From contig OX328124.1 of assembly GCA_946811695.1 (NCBI GenBank), positions 33,068,203 to 33,132,202 of the forward strand: a stretch of 64,000 bases of DNA, in the 5' to 3' direction. Numbering within the stretch: the stretch's first letter is position 1; each line of letters begins with the position of its first letter. Shown piece by piece: positions 1-13,600 of the stretch. A model generated the notes under the pieces. The model searched no databases. It saw nothing but the letters and a program-made list of their open reading frames with translations, and was not told the DNA's origin. The position numbers and the translations under genes were made by a program. This DNA comes from Gonocerus acuteangulatus (lineage: Eukaryota; Arthropoda; Insecta; Hemiptera; Coreidae).

Positions 1-99
1 TGCAATTTATGACGACTGCCCCAGGGATCGACTTGACAACGCTCCAGTCCAAAATTTGATAGATGCCTGCGTTGAAAAATATGCACATGGACAACCAGA
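1..99 (+). CDS. KASH gene exon 1 of window (runs off left edge)
   Basis: Open in the frame starting at base 2 and ending with two bases of a split codon before the donor GTAAGA. Encodes an acidic start, then NAPVQNLIDACVEKYAHG. No acceptor is visible, so the exon continues to the left. Together with the next exon it looks like the helical first half of an EF-hand-like domain. Confidence 0.75.
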
Positions 100-2183
100 G
101 TAAGATAGCTTTTCTTTTGATTCAATTTGTTTTGTCTAATTTTAAAGTCCATTGTAGTTGCTATTTTTCTACCTATTTTAATGTTATACATTCTGTAATA
201 ATGCAAAATATTCCCTCATGACACAGTTTTTGCAAGTAATACTAGTTAGTTAGTTAGAATAATTTTTGAGTGCAGAATCTAGCTTTCCCCTTGAAGCTTT
301 AAACAGTCAATCTCTCTGAATATTCAATTTCTTCTTTGATCATGAAGTTTAATAAGAAAAAAAAAAACACTTAAAGATATTGTAATTGTTAATAATTAGA
401 TACAGGAACTAAATGCATTAATTACACTCTGAAGATGTCATCATAATTGATCTAAGATATTAATACCACTCGTAAGATAGCATTATAATAATTTACAATT
501 ATATAAGTCAACAAAAAATGCATTGGCTTATAATATACCGAATGAAAAGAGGCATTTAACACAATTCATTCAAAATATTTTGAATATTTATTTAAAAAAA
601 TAATTAAAACAGAGTTATTAAAAGTCTTCTTTTTTTTTCTTTTTTTTTTTAATTTTGGCTAATTATAAAATGAACATATATTCTGAATGCGATCAAACAA
701 TGCATGCATCTATCTTCTGGCTATATAGTGTATTTATAAATAATGATATTGTTTCATTTGAATGAATTATATGCATTGCTTCTTTGCAAATTGCATTTTA
801 TTCATCACATTTCAGTAGAGGGGATGTAAAACCCAATTACCCAACCATTGTTCTTAAAATAATCTAAATCATTTAATAAACTTTTTTAATTAGAAGTTTG
901 GCTTTATATTTATTTTAGCATTTGTGTTACATTTAGTTGTTTGTTTTTGTGCTTTTTGAATGTTTGTGTATTGTGTCTATATTGTGGTTGCTGTCTTCTC
1001 CAAGGCGTTCTGTCAATTCAAATAAGGCATCATGGTATCGTTAAGGAATGGGTGTTCTGACACTTCATCAATGACTTTCTGTCAGCTAATATTTGATATT
1101 GAGGTCACAAGTGGCAATTGCATTTTTCTTTTTTGTAATAACTTGTACTTAGGCATAAATTGATTTTTCACTTTCTCTTGACGTTTTTCAATTGCCATTT
1201 GTAGGATTAAGAACATCCTTTTACGAAGAATGGACCCTGATATGTCAAATCCTTACATCAGTAGGAGTGCCTTTAAAAGTAATATTAAGGAATGGATGTT
1301 GGCTGCCTCAGGAGATTATACTGAAGAGATGTAAGTACAATCTATTGAATATTTTGATTAATAATACAAATTAAGAGTATATTTTAGGAGTTATTATCTT
1401 CTAAACATTTTTACAATCATACCTTTAGATGGAGGGAGCGCAGCTCTGCCATCCCTCCATAGAGAGGAAACACGCTTGACCTCATAGCGCAATGAGAAAT
1501 GTTTCAGACCCCATAAATCACAAAAATAATTGAGGCTCAAATTTGTATTTACATGTATATATCATCCCTACCATGTAAACTATCGAATATGAAAAATCTC
1601 GTTTTTCAGATTCGCGACTTTCCTCTTTGATTCACAAATCGTCAGAACTCAAACCCCTTTTGAATAGCCGTTAATGCCTTAACGTATCAAATTAAACCAT
1701 TTTTGGTCCTAAAGACCTCGGCAGTAGATGCACCCAAAAAAAAAAGAAAAAAAAAAAAATTCAATATATTACTTCGTCAATGTTGGGTCATTCCATGTCA
1801 AATCAACAAGGGTCACAACCTGTCCTGAAATTTGGTAGGTTGGTTGCTTTAAAAAAATAAAAATAAAAATAACCAAAAACAATTTTTTAAACATTTTTAT
1901 CTGTTTCCGTTTTTTTACTATTAATTTTCAAAATATTGAAAAACCGTCTTTTTTTTCGTCAACCGGAAAATGTTAATTGCTTGGTAGATTAAGTTCTATT
2001 CTAGCTAGAACAGTCTCATTGTTTAGCTAATTAAATAGATTTTAATTTGATATACCTGACCATACCTTATGACTTACACGACATACTGACAGAAGGTAGC
2101 CCACACATTAGTACACTACTCAGGTATCTAAAACACACAAAGTTATACTCCAAAATGTAAATAATTAAATTTTATCCCTTTGA

Positions 2184-2243
<60 letters not shown>

Positions 2244-4581
2244 ATGTTTTTTATTCTATATTTTTCTTTCCTTTGTTACAGTTATCATTTATTTCCTTAG
2301 TTTCTTTCTCATTTATTTATTTGTTGTATTTTGGTTCATGTTTTATTGGTAGGTACTAAGACATATTTATCAGTTGACTGCTTTTAAAGAGTTTCTTGCC
2401 TAAGTTGCGGAACTCTATAATTAAATAATTTGATATACAACAAGACCAACTTACTACAAATTTTACTTTTCAAAAACATTTTCGAAAAATTGTACGCAAC
2501 GGTTTTTGAAAAACTGTACTTTTAAAATTCTGAAAAAAATATATTTGAATCATCAGTTCATTGACTACATATGCTGTTAGTTTCATTATGGGATGGGAAC
2601 GGGAACATTTTACAACATAATTTTGACTGATTTAGACTCAGATCCAGAAACGTTCAATGAAAAAATATATTGTGGTTTTATTGGCTGTGAATATGATGAC
2701 CAGTGGTGGCTGGCATGTGTACTCAACAAATTACACAGTTTAAATGCACTATCACAATAGCACCAAAATAGATATGACCGTTTATAAATGCATTTTTTTT
2801 TCACGATCCCATTGCCATCACATAATAAAACTAGCATCATTTGTAGTCAGAAAATTGAAGATTACATTTTTTTTTTTTCAAACTTTTAAAAGTACAGTTT
2901 TTCAAAAACCGTTTTGTACAAATTTTCAAAGCATTTTTTGAAAAATGAAATTTGTAATAATTGAGACATGTTGTACATTAAATTTTTGGATCTGTCTCTA
3001 AATCAGCTACAAGGTCAACTTCACTTTTATTGAAGTTCGACTAAGGTTGGGTCTTAATTTTTTTTCTTAGTTAAAGGAATGAAAGTGTGCAATTTCTGGG
3101 TCCTGGTAATTGTGCAACATCCATCAAATCTCCCCTTTAAGTTTAGTTCTGACTGAAAAATTTTTGAATTTTGATCAGGGATGCTTATTACTGAATTTAC
3201 AATACAAATATTCATCACTCACCAAATTTTTATCAACTACGCTGTGACGATTATAAAGTCAAAATTATGTTATAAAAGGATCCCGTTCCCATCCCATAAT
3301 GAAACTAACAGCATGTGTAGTCAATGAACTGAAGATTCATATATTTTTTTTTTCTTCATAATTTTAAAAGTACAGTTTTTTTAAAAACCGTTACGTACAA
3401 TTTTTCGAAAATGTTTTTGAAAAGTAAAATTTGTAATAAGTTGTTTTTGTATATAAAATTAAAGTCCATTTAATTAGCTAAACAATGAGACTGTGCTGAC
3501 TGTTGTAGCTAAAATAGAACTCAATCTACCAAGCAATTAACATTTTCCGGTTGACCAAAAAAAGGCGGTTTTTCAATATTTTGAAAATTAATAGTAAAAA
3601 AAACGGAAACAGATACAAATTTTTAAAAAATTGTATCATTCAAGGAGTTGTTAGAGCTACTAGGATTCAAAATTTCAAAAAAATCTAGGAGGGTCAGGTT
3701 GTAAACAGTACTTTCATTGGTTGAGTTGACATGGAATGGCCCTGTATCGAATATGTTCATTCACTAGTTTGCTCCAATTTTCATATTCAATAGTTTCAAT
3801 AGTTCTAAAGGGGGTTAGAGTTGTGACAATTTGCGACAAGCTGTATCGTCCACGATCCAAGAGCAAAGTCTCGAATCTTAAAAACGAGATTTTGCATATT
3901 CGATAGTTTGACATGGTAGGGAAGATATATTCAATGTTGTGTTGCCTTATTGGCATTTAAGTATGTTCTGTTTTGTCATATGGTATGAATGAGCAATAAA
4001 TATATATATATTTAGTCATATGTACCAGATTCAATAATTGAATGTAGAACATAAAAATGTGATAAATCATCTAAAATACGATAATTTTTAAATTGTGAAA
4101 TTCAAGAATCCTGATGATGGCATTAAGCCAAAATATTGATTTTAATGAATAAAATATAAATTTTTTGGAACCAGGAGACCTGATTGGCCTTTTCTTCATG
4201 TTTTTTGAAACCTAAATAAAAAATATTACTTAATTAAAGAAATTCTTGAGCAAATTTTATTAAAAACGTATTTATATTTTACTGTTTCTGTATCTGCCAT
4301 TTTTTTTTTGTAATTAGAGAATCATCTGAGGAAAATGAAGATTTATATACTTGTCATTATGTGGCGTCACTAGCTTCTTCTACGCCTGTTCAAAGTGGTT
4401 TTGCTCAAATAAGAAGAAGAAAACTACAGTACAGCGATCTTAATGGTGAGTTTTTAATTTGGATTCAATTCATATTGATCATTCTTAAAGAAAATGTTTG
4501 ATTTCACTTATTATAACCCCCCCTCCAAAAAAAAATTAAAATAAATCAGGCCCAGATGTACTGTATACTGCGAAAGTATTC

Positions 4582-4639
<58 letters not shown>

Positions 4640-4961
4640 TATTCAGAGGAGGCATGGGGTCATTAAAGCAGTCTTCCTTTATTACGCCACTTTATTTATT
4701 GGGCCCGACATGTTTCGTGCATCTTTTCTTCGCACCTCTTCAGGGGCACTTCTTGCAAGGAAGTCCTCCCGTTACCAAGTACTCTCTCTGGAGTACTGAA
4801 TTAAGCCGGACTCCAGAGAGAGTACTTGGTAACGGGAGGACTTCCTTGCTAGAAGTGCCCCTGAAGAGGTGCGAAGAAAAGATGCACGAAACATGTCGGG
4901 CCCAATAAATAAAGTGGTGTAATAAAGGAAGACTGCTTTAATGACCCCATGCCTCCTCTAA

Positions 4962-5010
<49 letters not shown>

Positions 5011-5857
5011 GATATATATAGGCATACGGTAGTTCACCATTCTAAGTTCCAGCCTACACCCATTGTATGTATATTACACGAAGTATCAGAGCCAATTTTA
5101 CCTTTTCATAACATAAATTTGAACCAGATAAAGATAAACTTTTGAAATTTTACGCAGGCATTGTACTAATAGATTTGACTAAAATTGGAATGTTTCATAA
5201 TTTTACTTACAAGCATTTCTGATATATAGGCGATGGAAAATCGGAATTTGTACGACTCACTGATATTGCCATTAGTTAAGGAATAGAAGCATTTATTGAT
5301 AGGTTTTGATCTTTCGTGAAAAATATAAAATGAAATCTCAAAGAAAAGTAAGATTTTAGGCGCCACAACAGGAAACTGACAATATTCTAATCCCAAATTA
5401 CTCCATCCTCTGTCTCAGCTGTTTATAATTTTTCTAAAATACTAGCTGTTACCCAGTGTGCCATGCTACACCTACTTTCTGTCTATGACTCTCCCCGTAT
5501 CAAGATCTACTTGATACCTTGTCTATACCCAGTTACGAAAATCGGACAAACGATGTGAATTTGTTTTAGTTCATAATGATACCGGCAGAGGCCAGCACAA
5601 CAGCACTTCATCTAACAGCCGACAGAGGCCAGTAGCTCTGTCGATTCAAAATGGCCGTCACAATCTGAATGGTTCAGTGTGGTCAATTTTTCTTGAACAA
5701 AACTTTTGACCTTTTGACCAAATTTTGAAATTTGACTATTTTGACCTAGCCTAGGAGATTTCTCGTATCAAGACCTACCTGTGGTCAAAAACGGTCAAAC
5801 GGTGTAGATTTGTATAAGGAACAAACAAACAAAAAACAGACAGACACGTAATTTTTT

Positions 5858-5917
<60 letters not shown>

Positions 5918-7592
5918 TTAGTTTCACTGTTTAATGCAATAAAACAATTAAAAAGAGGTGTAAACACACAAAAACCTGTTCAAAGGAACATAAGTAACTC
6001 CTGGCTAGAACCCGTCCTAAAATTCTCAATTAATTATAACGGATGTTAAAATTTAAATAAATAAATGAATTTGAAGTATTTTATTTAGATGAGCATTATT
6101 CTGCCATTTTCAAAATAAATTATTAAGAACAAAGGAACACATTTATAAGCAAAACGTAGTCAAGTAAGATCTGTGTACATACCAAAAAAGTCCGACTCGC
6201 AGGAACTGCGTCATCTTAGCGCGGTTCCAGTTTGTTTTTTTTTTTTTTTTTGTTTTTTTTTTTTTTTACGGCACATCTACATCTAGGTCATTAGCGCCGA
6301 CATCCAGGGTGTAGCGAGGAATTTCACCAGCGAGCCGTGGGATGATAAAATAAAATTCCTGCCGGAGGTTGGGAATCGAACCCACCATCTCCCGCTTATG
6401 AATCCAAGGCGCTAGCCATTAGACCACGGGCGACCCCGGTTCCTGTTCATATCCCTATTCTCATTTGAAAAGCATAGAATAGAAACAGATAATATTTTCC
6501 TCGGCCTTTGTTCAAAGGGTTTTATGGCTGGCTATACCTGGGGTCAGGTCCACAAGACCCTAGAATCCTCTTCTACCGATACTTCATTTCATACGTTTCA
6601 ATGAATTGGAAAATATCAAATATTTTCACACATTCCTGTGTTCTTTTACTATAGTAATAATTCTACAGATAAAATCAATTAAAAAATAAAATAAAAAAAC
6701 CAACAGCATAAAGGCAATTGAAAATATTCAAAAGACGTCAACAAATCTTTTTCTCTTGGCAAGCTATATTTCTAACAATGAATTGTTTTTCTTATTTTGC
6801 CTACTCTGTTTTATTGTAAAATACATTATCCAACTATAAGCAATTAAAAAATAACAAGGAATAAAAACAGACAAAAAGAACAGTTCGAATAAGCAAAATC
6901 AATTACTTTAATGTTTTAAGCACTTATTTCTCCGATTGACATCGCCTAATCAAAACTTTCATCAGAACCTTTTTTTTTTTTTTTTTTTTTTTTTGTTTCG
7001 TTTTTAACGGCGCATCAACTATTTGGCTACAGAACCTTTTTTGTAGAGCATTTAGTAAGCTTTCTAATGGTATTCTTTCGTTTACCAAATTCTTAACCTT
7101 TTTCGAGATATTAAGGAAAATATACAAAGTTACCAAAACTTTTTATGTCTGTTAATAAAATATTTTATTCTAACCCTTCCTTAACTCCAAACGTAACCAA
7201 AATTTCAACATATTAGTTTTAATGAAAGTAGAACATGCAGAAAATGTTTCAACTGAATCCCATGATTCTAAGTACCCAAATTAAAAACGGTATTCAAAAA
7301 CTATTTTTCCAATTTTCTCGAAAACGGTTAAAGCTATCGCCTTGAAAATGGTTTCATTCGTTTTCCTAGCCCAAGGAGCCAAAGAGTACTTACAAGCTTA
7401 TGAACTCAAAAACGTAAGCGTTATGATTTTTTCTGCGCGAATTTCGCCCCAAACTCCATCTTCCAGTGGGCGGATTTTGCTGGTTAACGAACTTGATCTT
7501 TCATATTGGACGACTGATTTTTGTACCAAATTTCATCAAAATCGGACCATTCGTCTTCGAGCTAGAGAGCGAACAGACAAATATATATATAA

Positions 7593-7655
<63 letters not shown>

Positions 7656-10600
7656 AATTTGAACCACCGTTATTTTCGGTCTCTAGGGGTTCTGAAACGC
7701 GAAATTTTCTTGTCGGCACTTCCGGATTGTTTCATTGTATCAACCTTATAAGCGGGGTTCCTCCCTATGGGGGAGGGAGGAACCGCGCTAAAACATCAAA
7801 TGAAATTATAATAAGATCCAAAACTTAGGTAATAGAAATCAGAACCAAAATTACTGCTATGAGGTAAAACTGGAATTGCTGTTGTGTCACACCTGCTCAA
7901 GATAAAAGCAGAATGATCTTCGAATTTTAGTGCTTCAATTTCATTATTTACATTATCTTCTTTTTTTTATTTATTTTGATTTTTTTTTACATTTATTAAT
8001 TTTAAAGAGTCCTTTGCAAAATTCCATTAACAATTATATATATTCCATATTCTATATATATTTTTTCAGGTTCTGAGTCTGGATCTAGTGGAGCACGTCG
8101 TAACAATACCATGAGGTAGATTTTTTTAGTGTGATATCTGCAAAATTCACTCTTTCTGAAGACTAATTCAAACTTTATACCTTTTTGTAATAATTTGTTT
8201 TAGAGAATTTAATTTCCTAAAAGATAAAAATGATTCCCTGGAAAACAGTTTGTTAAAGGCAGAACAGAGAATAAGCTCTCTTGAAAAAAAATTGACAAAA
8301 CAGGAACTTGAATCATCTAAAAAAATTCAAAGGTATGCTTTCACAGGTGTGTATATTTGTTTTTAAAAAGCTAGGTTATTGTAATTCATAATCCATAAAT
8401 TTTCAATCCCCCCCCAAAAAAGGTGTCTCCAATCTATAATTTTCTGGATTTTTGTAGGAGAGAGTAGAAACTAGGATATAGGTAGGAGGAGGGGAAAGGA
8501 TATTTATTTTGAAGTGAAACAAATCATTGAGTTCAACTATTTCAAAAATGATGTATGCATTTTATTTATTAAGTAATCAGGGATTAGTTGGGATTTGGCT
8601 AAGAAAACATCAATATGATTTTTGTAAACAATCTGTATTAAGGATGTTTTGGCTACTCTTTGGTAGCCTTCGTCAGCTAAAATGATAAATCAAAGAAAAA
8701 ACAGAATTAATAAACAGAAAAAAGGTTTACCAGTAAGATAAATTATAGATCTATACATACAAATCAACTTGTTTTAAGAACAATTTGTGGGGTCTCCCGT
8801 GGTCTAGCGCCTTAGATTCATAAGCGGGAGATGGTGGGTTCGATTCCCACCGGCGGCAGGGTGTTTCTCATCCCACGGCTCGTTGGGAAAATTTCTCGTT
8901 GCACCCTGGATGTCCGCGCTAATAGCCTAGACGTCGAAGCGCCATAAAAATAAAAAAATAAATAAATAATAATAATGAAATATTGGTAGTTTAAATTTGC
9001 ATACAGGAATAAATTGCATGGAGAAAGATGACAAGAGAAAATAAACAAATTAAAACCCTGATATGTTGATTTGTGGTGTTTTTGCTGATTTCATTTTTAA
9101 AAAAAATATTATTAAAATAGTCTAGCGATGCAATGCTTTATTTAGGAACTTCTAGAGAAAGGAAGTTTTCTTCTTCTTTTTATAACGAATCCCTGATTGC
9201 TTATCACCTCGACGGCTAACTATATAATCTTCATGAATTTATTTATTGATACTGAGATTTTTTTTTCTGCTTTTACAAAAGCTATGAGGGTTTTAATTTC
9301 ATGATTTTACTTTGTGCCAGAAACTCATGTATGTCACCTTGCTATATGAGAAACAAAAATATGACGTCAGAGTTGAAAACAATAGATTTGATGTTACAAA
9401 ATAATGTATCCAATTATTTATTTTTAATATAAATATAATATGAATAGATTAAAAATAATAGCTTTTATCAGCAAATAAATTAAGTTAATATATTAAAATT
9501 TATAATAACTGCCGAAGGCTTTGGAACCCAAAGTTTCTTAGGAGTATACAAATCCATCAATACTAGATAAGAGTAAAAAAGGCCAATTTGTAAATGTTTT
9601 GCAAGAATATGTTTTAATGAATACTAAATATTAGACTTTTTAAATAAATGCATATGTACATTCCTTCACAGACTTGAGGCTGAAAATCATCGCTTAAATT
9701 CTTTAGTTACTGAATTACAAGAAAAACGTTTGACACTGGAGGAAAATTTTACGACATATAAATTAAACTATGATAAAATAGTTGCAGAATTAGAACGAAT
9801 GACGGAAATAGAAAAAAAGAATGAAGATCTGGAAATTAAAGTAAGTTTTCATATTTTGAATGCTTAGGAGGAGGGGAAAAACTGTTATTTAGTCTTTTAA
9901 GTTAATTACCCTGAGTTATTAATAATTTTAGAATTTGCAGAGTCATTTATTTTAAACATTTCAACTCCTCACAAATCTCATTAGGTTCTACCTGCCTCTT
10001 CAAGGGAAATTTCTATATATTCAGAGCATTTGAGCCTCAACACGTTTGGGCCCGACTTCGTGCATATGTGTCAGAGAGATGTGTTCTCTCTAATAATAAG
10101 TGAAAAAAAAATATTTTACGTAATTAATAATTTTAGTTTAAATTATTTGGAATTAATATTTTCTTATTGCTAATATAATAATTATAATTTCTAATTTCAA
10201 AAAAGGTATCTGGACAATTTGTAAATTACAGACAATAGAGAGAAAATAAATAAATGTGTTAGGAATTGCTTAATAGTGCGGAATGTAGAGGGATAATCGG
10301 AGCGTTTATTTGCTAATACAGCTCCATCTGAGGAGAGACAGGGTGAAGGCAGGGCCATGAGGGAGTGACAAGTCCATACTTAGTCCAGTCCGGAAAGGGT
10401 TAACCAGCAAAATTTGCCCAGCAGAACATCTACTTCCACATTCCTCTAAACTACAATGTATTAATTTGGCTAATCTTTGAGTATGTTTAAATTCATGGCT
10501 GTTACCGAACCATAAACAGAAGATTACTTCTCAATGATATTTTTTTGTTTTGACTGGTGATTTTTATTTCATTGTTTTTTTTTTAAATGGGTGAGGATGT

Positions 10601-13600
10601 AAATTTGATTAAGTGTGTGTAGGAAATAACCTATTTTTTATGATTAGATAACAGTAAGTACAGTGGAGTCTCACTTATAAGAAACATTCAGTTATACGAA
10701 GAATTTTTGGCTCCCTGGTGGATCTCCATTTAATCCTGTGTAATGAATCATTCACTTATACGATATTCACTTATACGGAAGCTAATTTGTTCCCCTGGTG
10801 TAAATACTATTCAGTTTTGCGAAGAGACATCAGCTTTTCCACAAAATGTTTACAGACTTACCAGTGACTTACCCCCCCCCCCCCAGTCTCTCTCCAGTCC
10901 CCCACCAGTCTCTCTCTCACTCATCTCAGTTCTTCCTTGTCATTCTAGTAATCCAGCTGTTTGCTATGCACTGTACCTTGTGTGATTTCCTTCGTTTCCG
11001 ATCTAATAACATGGCATGTGCCAGTGATTGCACCTCCTCTATCTCGTTTTTCACTTTTCTATACAGTAGTCTTTCTAGTAGCCGTGTTATATTGTCCTTT
11101 CATTTTTTAAAGTAAGTAAAAAAAAAAAACAAGAACAAAGCTTCTGCTTGAAGACAAAATAAAAATACTGAAAGAAGTTTATGACAACCCCAATGAAATA
11201 AAAATAGGCATAGCTAAACGGGTGGAATTACCTTTGTCAACCCTTGCGACTACTATCAATAAGAGGAAAGGAATCCAGGAGAATTTTGTGATATGAAAAT
11301 ATAATAATGTACATTTACTATCAACAAAATATGTATAAAATTGTGACTTTTTTAATGAAGAATTTATTTTATTTTAAAACAGCCACGAAACATAGTACAT
11401 ACTATTCAGTTATACGAAATATTCACTTATACGGAAAAAATTTTGTTCCCCTCACATTTGTATAACTGAGTCTCCTCTGTAATATGTTTATGGATACTAG
11501 TTTTAAAAATGGTATATGCAAGAAAATTAGATAAAAATTAAATTGATTAAACTTTGTTTCATCGTCGATCAATTCATTATATAACGTGACAAACTCTCCT
11601 TCTATTTCTATTTTTTTCCATGTCGTATGAACCTAATTTTTTTTCTTCTTCTGATGTTTCTCCTCTTCTTCATCCAAAATTAATGCTATGTCAGCTGCAT
11701 GTTTTTCCAAAAATGTCATCTTAAAAATATACCTAAAAATATAATAAGTTGTTTAAAATGCAATACATATTTGAAAATATTAACACCTAGACTGTCATGT
11801 ATATCAAATTGATACACAATCTGTATACATATATGTATCTAATTGATAAACATGGCGTCCTGGAACAGCAATGATTGGAAAACTCATGCCTGCTGTATTA
11901 ATGTGATACACAGTTATTCTTATCTAATTTCCATCTTGTATCGAAATTACATTGAAAATTAAATAAAATTGTTTTAGCGTTGCAAAAACTGAATGACTTG
12001 GGGGGAGTACTATGATTTTGCGGTGGGGGGGGGGGTAAGGGTTAAGAGTTTCTACAGTAGACTTTACATATCACACTAGGGATTAACAATATACGTAAAA
12101 CAGGCTAACATGACTAAGCAATGATGAAAACAAAAGAGAAATTATATTGAACAAACCCGGCGAGCTAATTTAAAAAACAAACATATATAAGAGAATATTT
12201 GATTCTTCCCATCAGATGTCATGTATTCTATCAATTCTTTTTTTTATTTTTGTTTCAGTTTCTACATGCAACAGAAGAAATTAAAAAACAAAGTACTGAT
12301 TTCAAAAATATGGAAACACTAGCCAGCCGCCTGAGCGTCGAACTTAGGGAGACTAAGGAATCAAAGGATTCTGTTGAAAAAGAATTAATTGCATTTAAAG
12401 TTGAAATGAACGCGATGTTATTCAATCAAAAGGAACTTAACAACAGAATAGCAGTAATTGGTTGCTTTATTTAGCAAATTATTCATTCGTAAATGACATT
12501 TTTATTACTACTAAATCGTTCATGTTTTCTCATTATTTTACTTGGCTTTATGATAATGTTAGCTGCCTACCTGTTAATGAATTTGCTAATAGTGTTAATG
12601 TTTTACTACGTGCCCCGGTGACTGGGTTCCGGCTGGCTGCTGTGCCATTTAACTGAATCCTTGTTGGCCTTATTCAAGTTCCTCTTTCTTTGCATATAAG
12701 TTCTTTTATTAAGGATGCATAAAAGGTTGTGCTATTTCTTGAGATCCCGTAGAGCTATTTTTTTCTTCAAGAACCGGTATCTCTGTGTTGGTCTTAAATG
12801 ACTAAAGTTATATTTCGCAGATTTAGCTCGTCCGCAGTCTTTATGGATCAGGACTATTTTTGTTTTATTACTTTATCTGATCGGGATATTCTGTAATGTA
12901 TACATTTTCTCGTTTTTATTTTTTCTTGTTCTTTTTTACATGCTAGACATTGCATTGTTGCATATCCTCTAGTCTCAAGAAGGTATATTTTTTAGTTTGC
13001 AATTGTGATATAAATTCTCTTATATAATAACATAAAGTGATTTTGCAGTGACATTTGAGGCGTTGATAAAAAAAAAAAAAACATACAATACATATTTTCC
13101 ATTTATTCAGGATCTCCATTCAGAAATTCACTTTTTTGCAAACAAAAAGTGACCTTGAAATGACCATCAACCTTGAAATGACCATCAACCTGACTTCGGA
13201 TTCAAAGTCAGTGACCCCCAGAACTTATTAACTTAGTAGTCTAGTTCTATGAAGCCACATAATCGTATTTTTGCATTTTGTATTGGAACATAAAGTGACC
13301 TTGAGGGCTATAAGAGAGGAAAAAAACAAAGAACATATCTGGTTGTAACATTTTCCGTTCTTTCAGAATCTGCAGTCAAAAGTTCATTTTTTTGCAAAAT
13401 AAACATATTTGCTCTTCAAATGACCTTGATTTTGCTCCGATGGGGTGAAACAGACCCCCGATTCGAATTCAGCAACCCTCAAAACCATGAAAGCTCTAGT
13501 TATTTCTTCTTCAACGACTTCATTCAAAATTTGACCTTCAAATGCCCTTAAACCTGACATGCTGGAGTGAAACGGATTTCGGATTCAACATAAGAATACA

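Larger units (their letters stand above)
1566..3921. mobile_element. MITE with 30-bp-class TIRs, split by a later foldback insertion
   Basis: Left end CCCTACCATGTAAACTATCG and right end CGATAGTTTGACATGGTAGG form inverted repeats. An uninterrupted 248-bp copy lies at 26547-26794. In this copy about 1.96 kb of foldback DNA (1785-3742) sits in the middle, at a point where the 26.7-kb copy reads straight through. No transposase is seen. Confidence 0.7.
6184..7791 (+). mobile_element. HINE-like family A element, copy 1 (most complete)
   Basis: 5' block AAGTCCGACTCGCAGGAACT with hairpin GGAACTGCG / CGCGGTTCC (6201-6228). Then a non-coding body, the phrase CCAAATTTCATCAAAATCGG, a (TA)n core at 7599-7653, and a 3' block ending in a hairpin GGTTCCTCCC / GGGAGGAACC whose last bases (GGAACCGCGCTAA) invert the 5' arm. 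Two SINE insertions lie inside. This layout (short inverted arms, microsatellite core, 3' stem-loop, no TIR-type transposase) matches Helentron-associated elements (HINE/DINE-1 type); the assignment is inferred. Confidence 0.6.

Noticed and set aside
1192..1374. 60-codon ORF over KASH exon 2
   Set aside because: Wrong frame; the spliced frame gives the EF-hand-like sequence.
4858..4892. Claim of an active hammerhead ribozyme
   Set aside because: Both core boxes are there, but one base is extra before stem II, and I could not identify stems I and III or a cleavage triplet. Kept only as a motif.
12199..12474. 91-codon ORF starting upstream of KASH exon 7
   Set aside because: Correct frame, but the first 20 codons are the polypyrimidine tract and the end reads into the intron; exon borders are 12259 and 12453.
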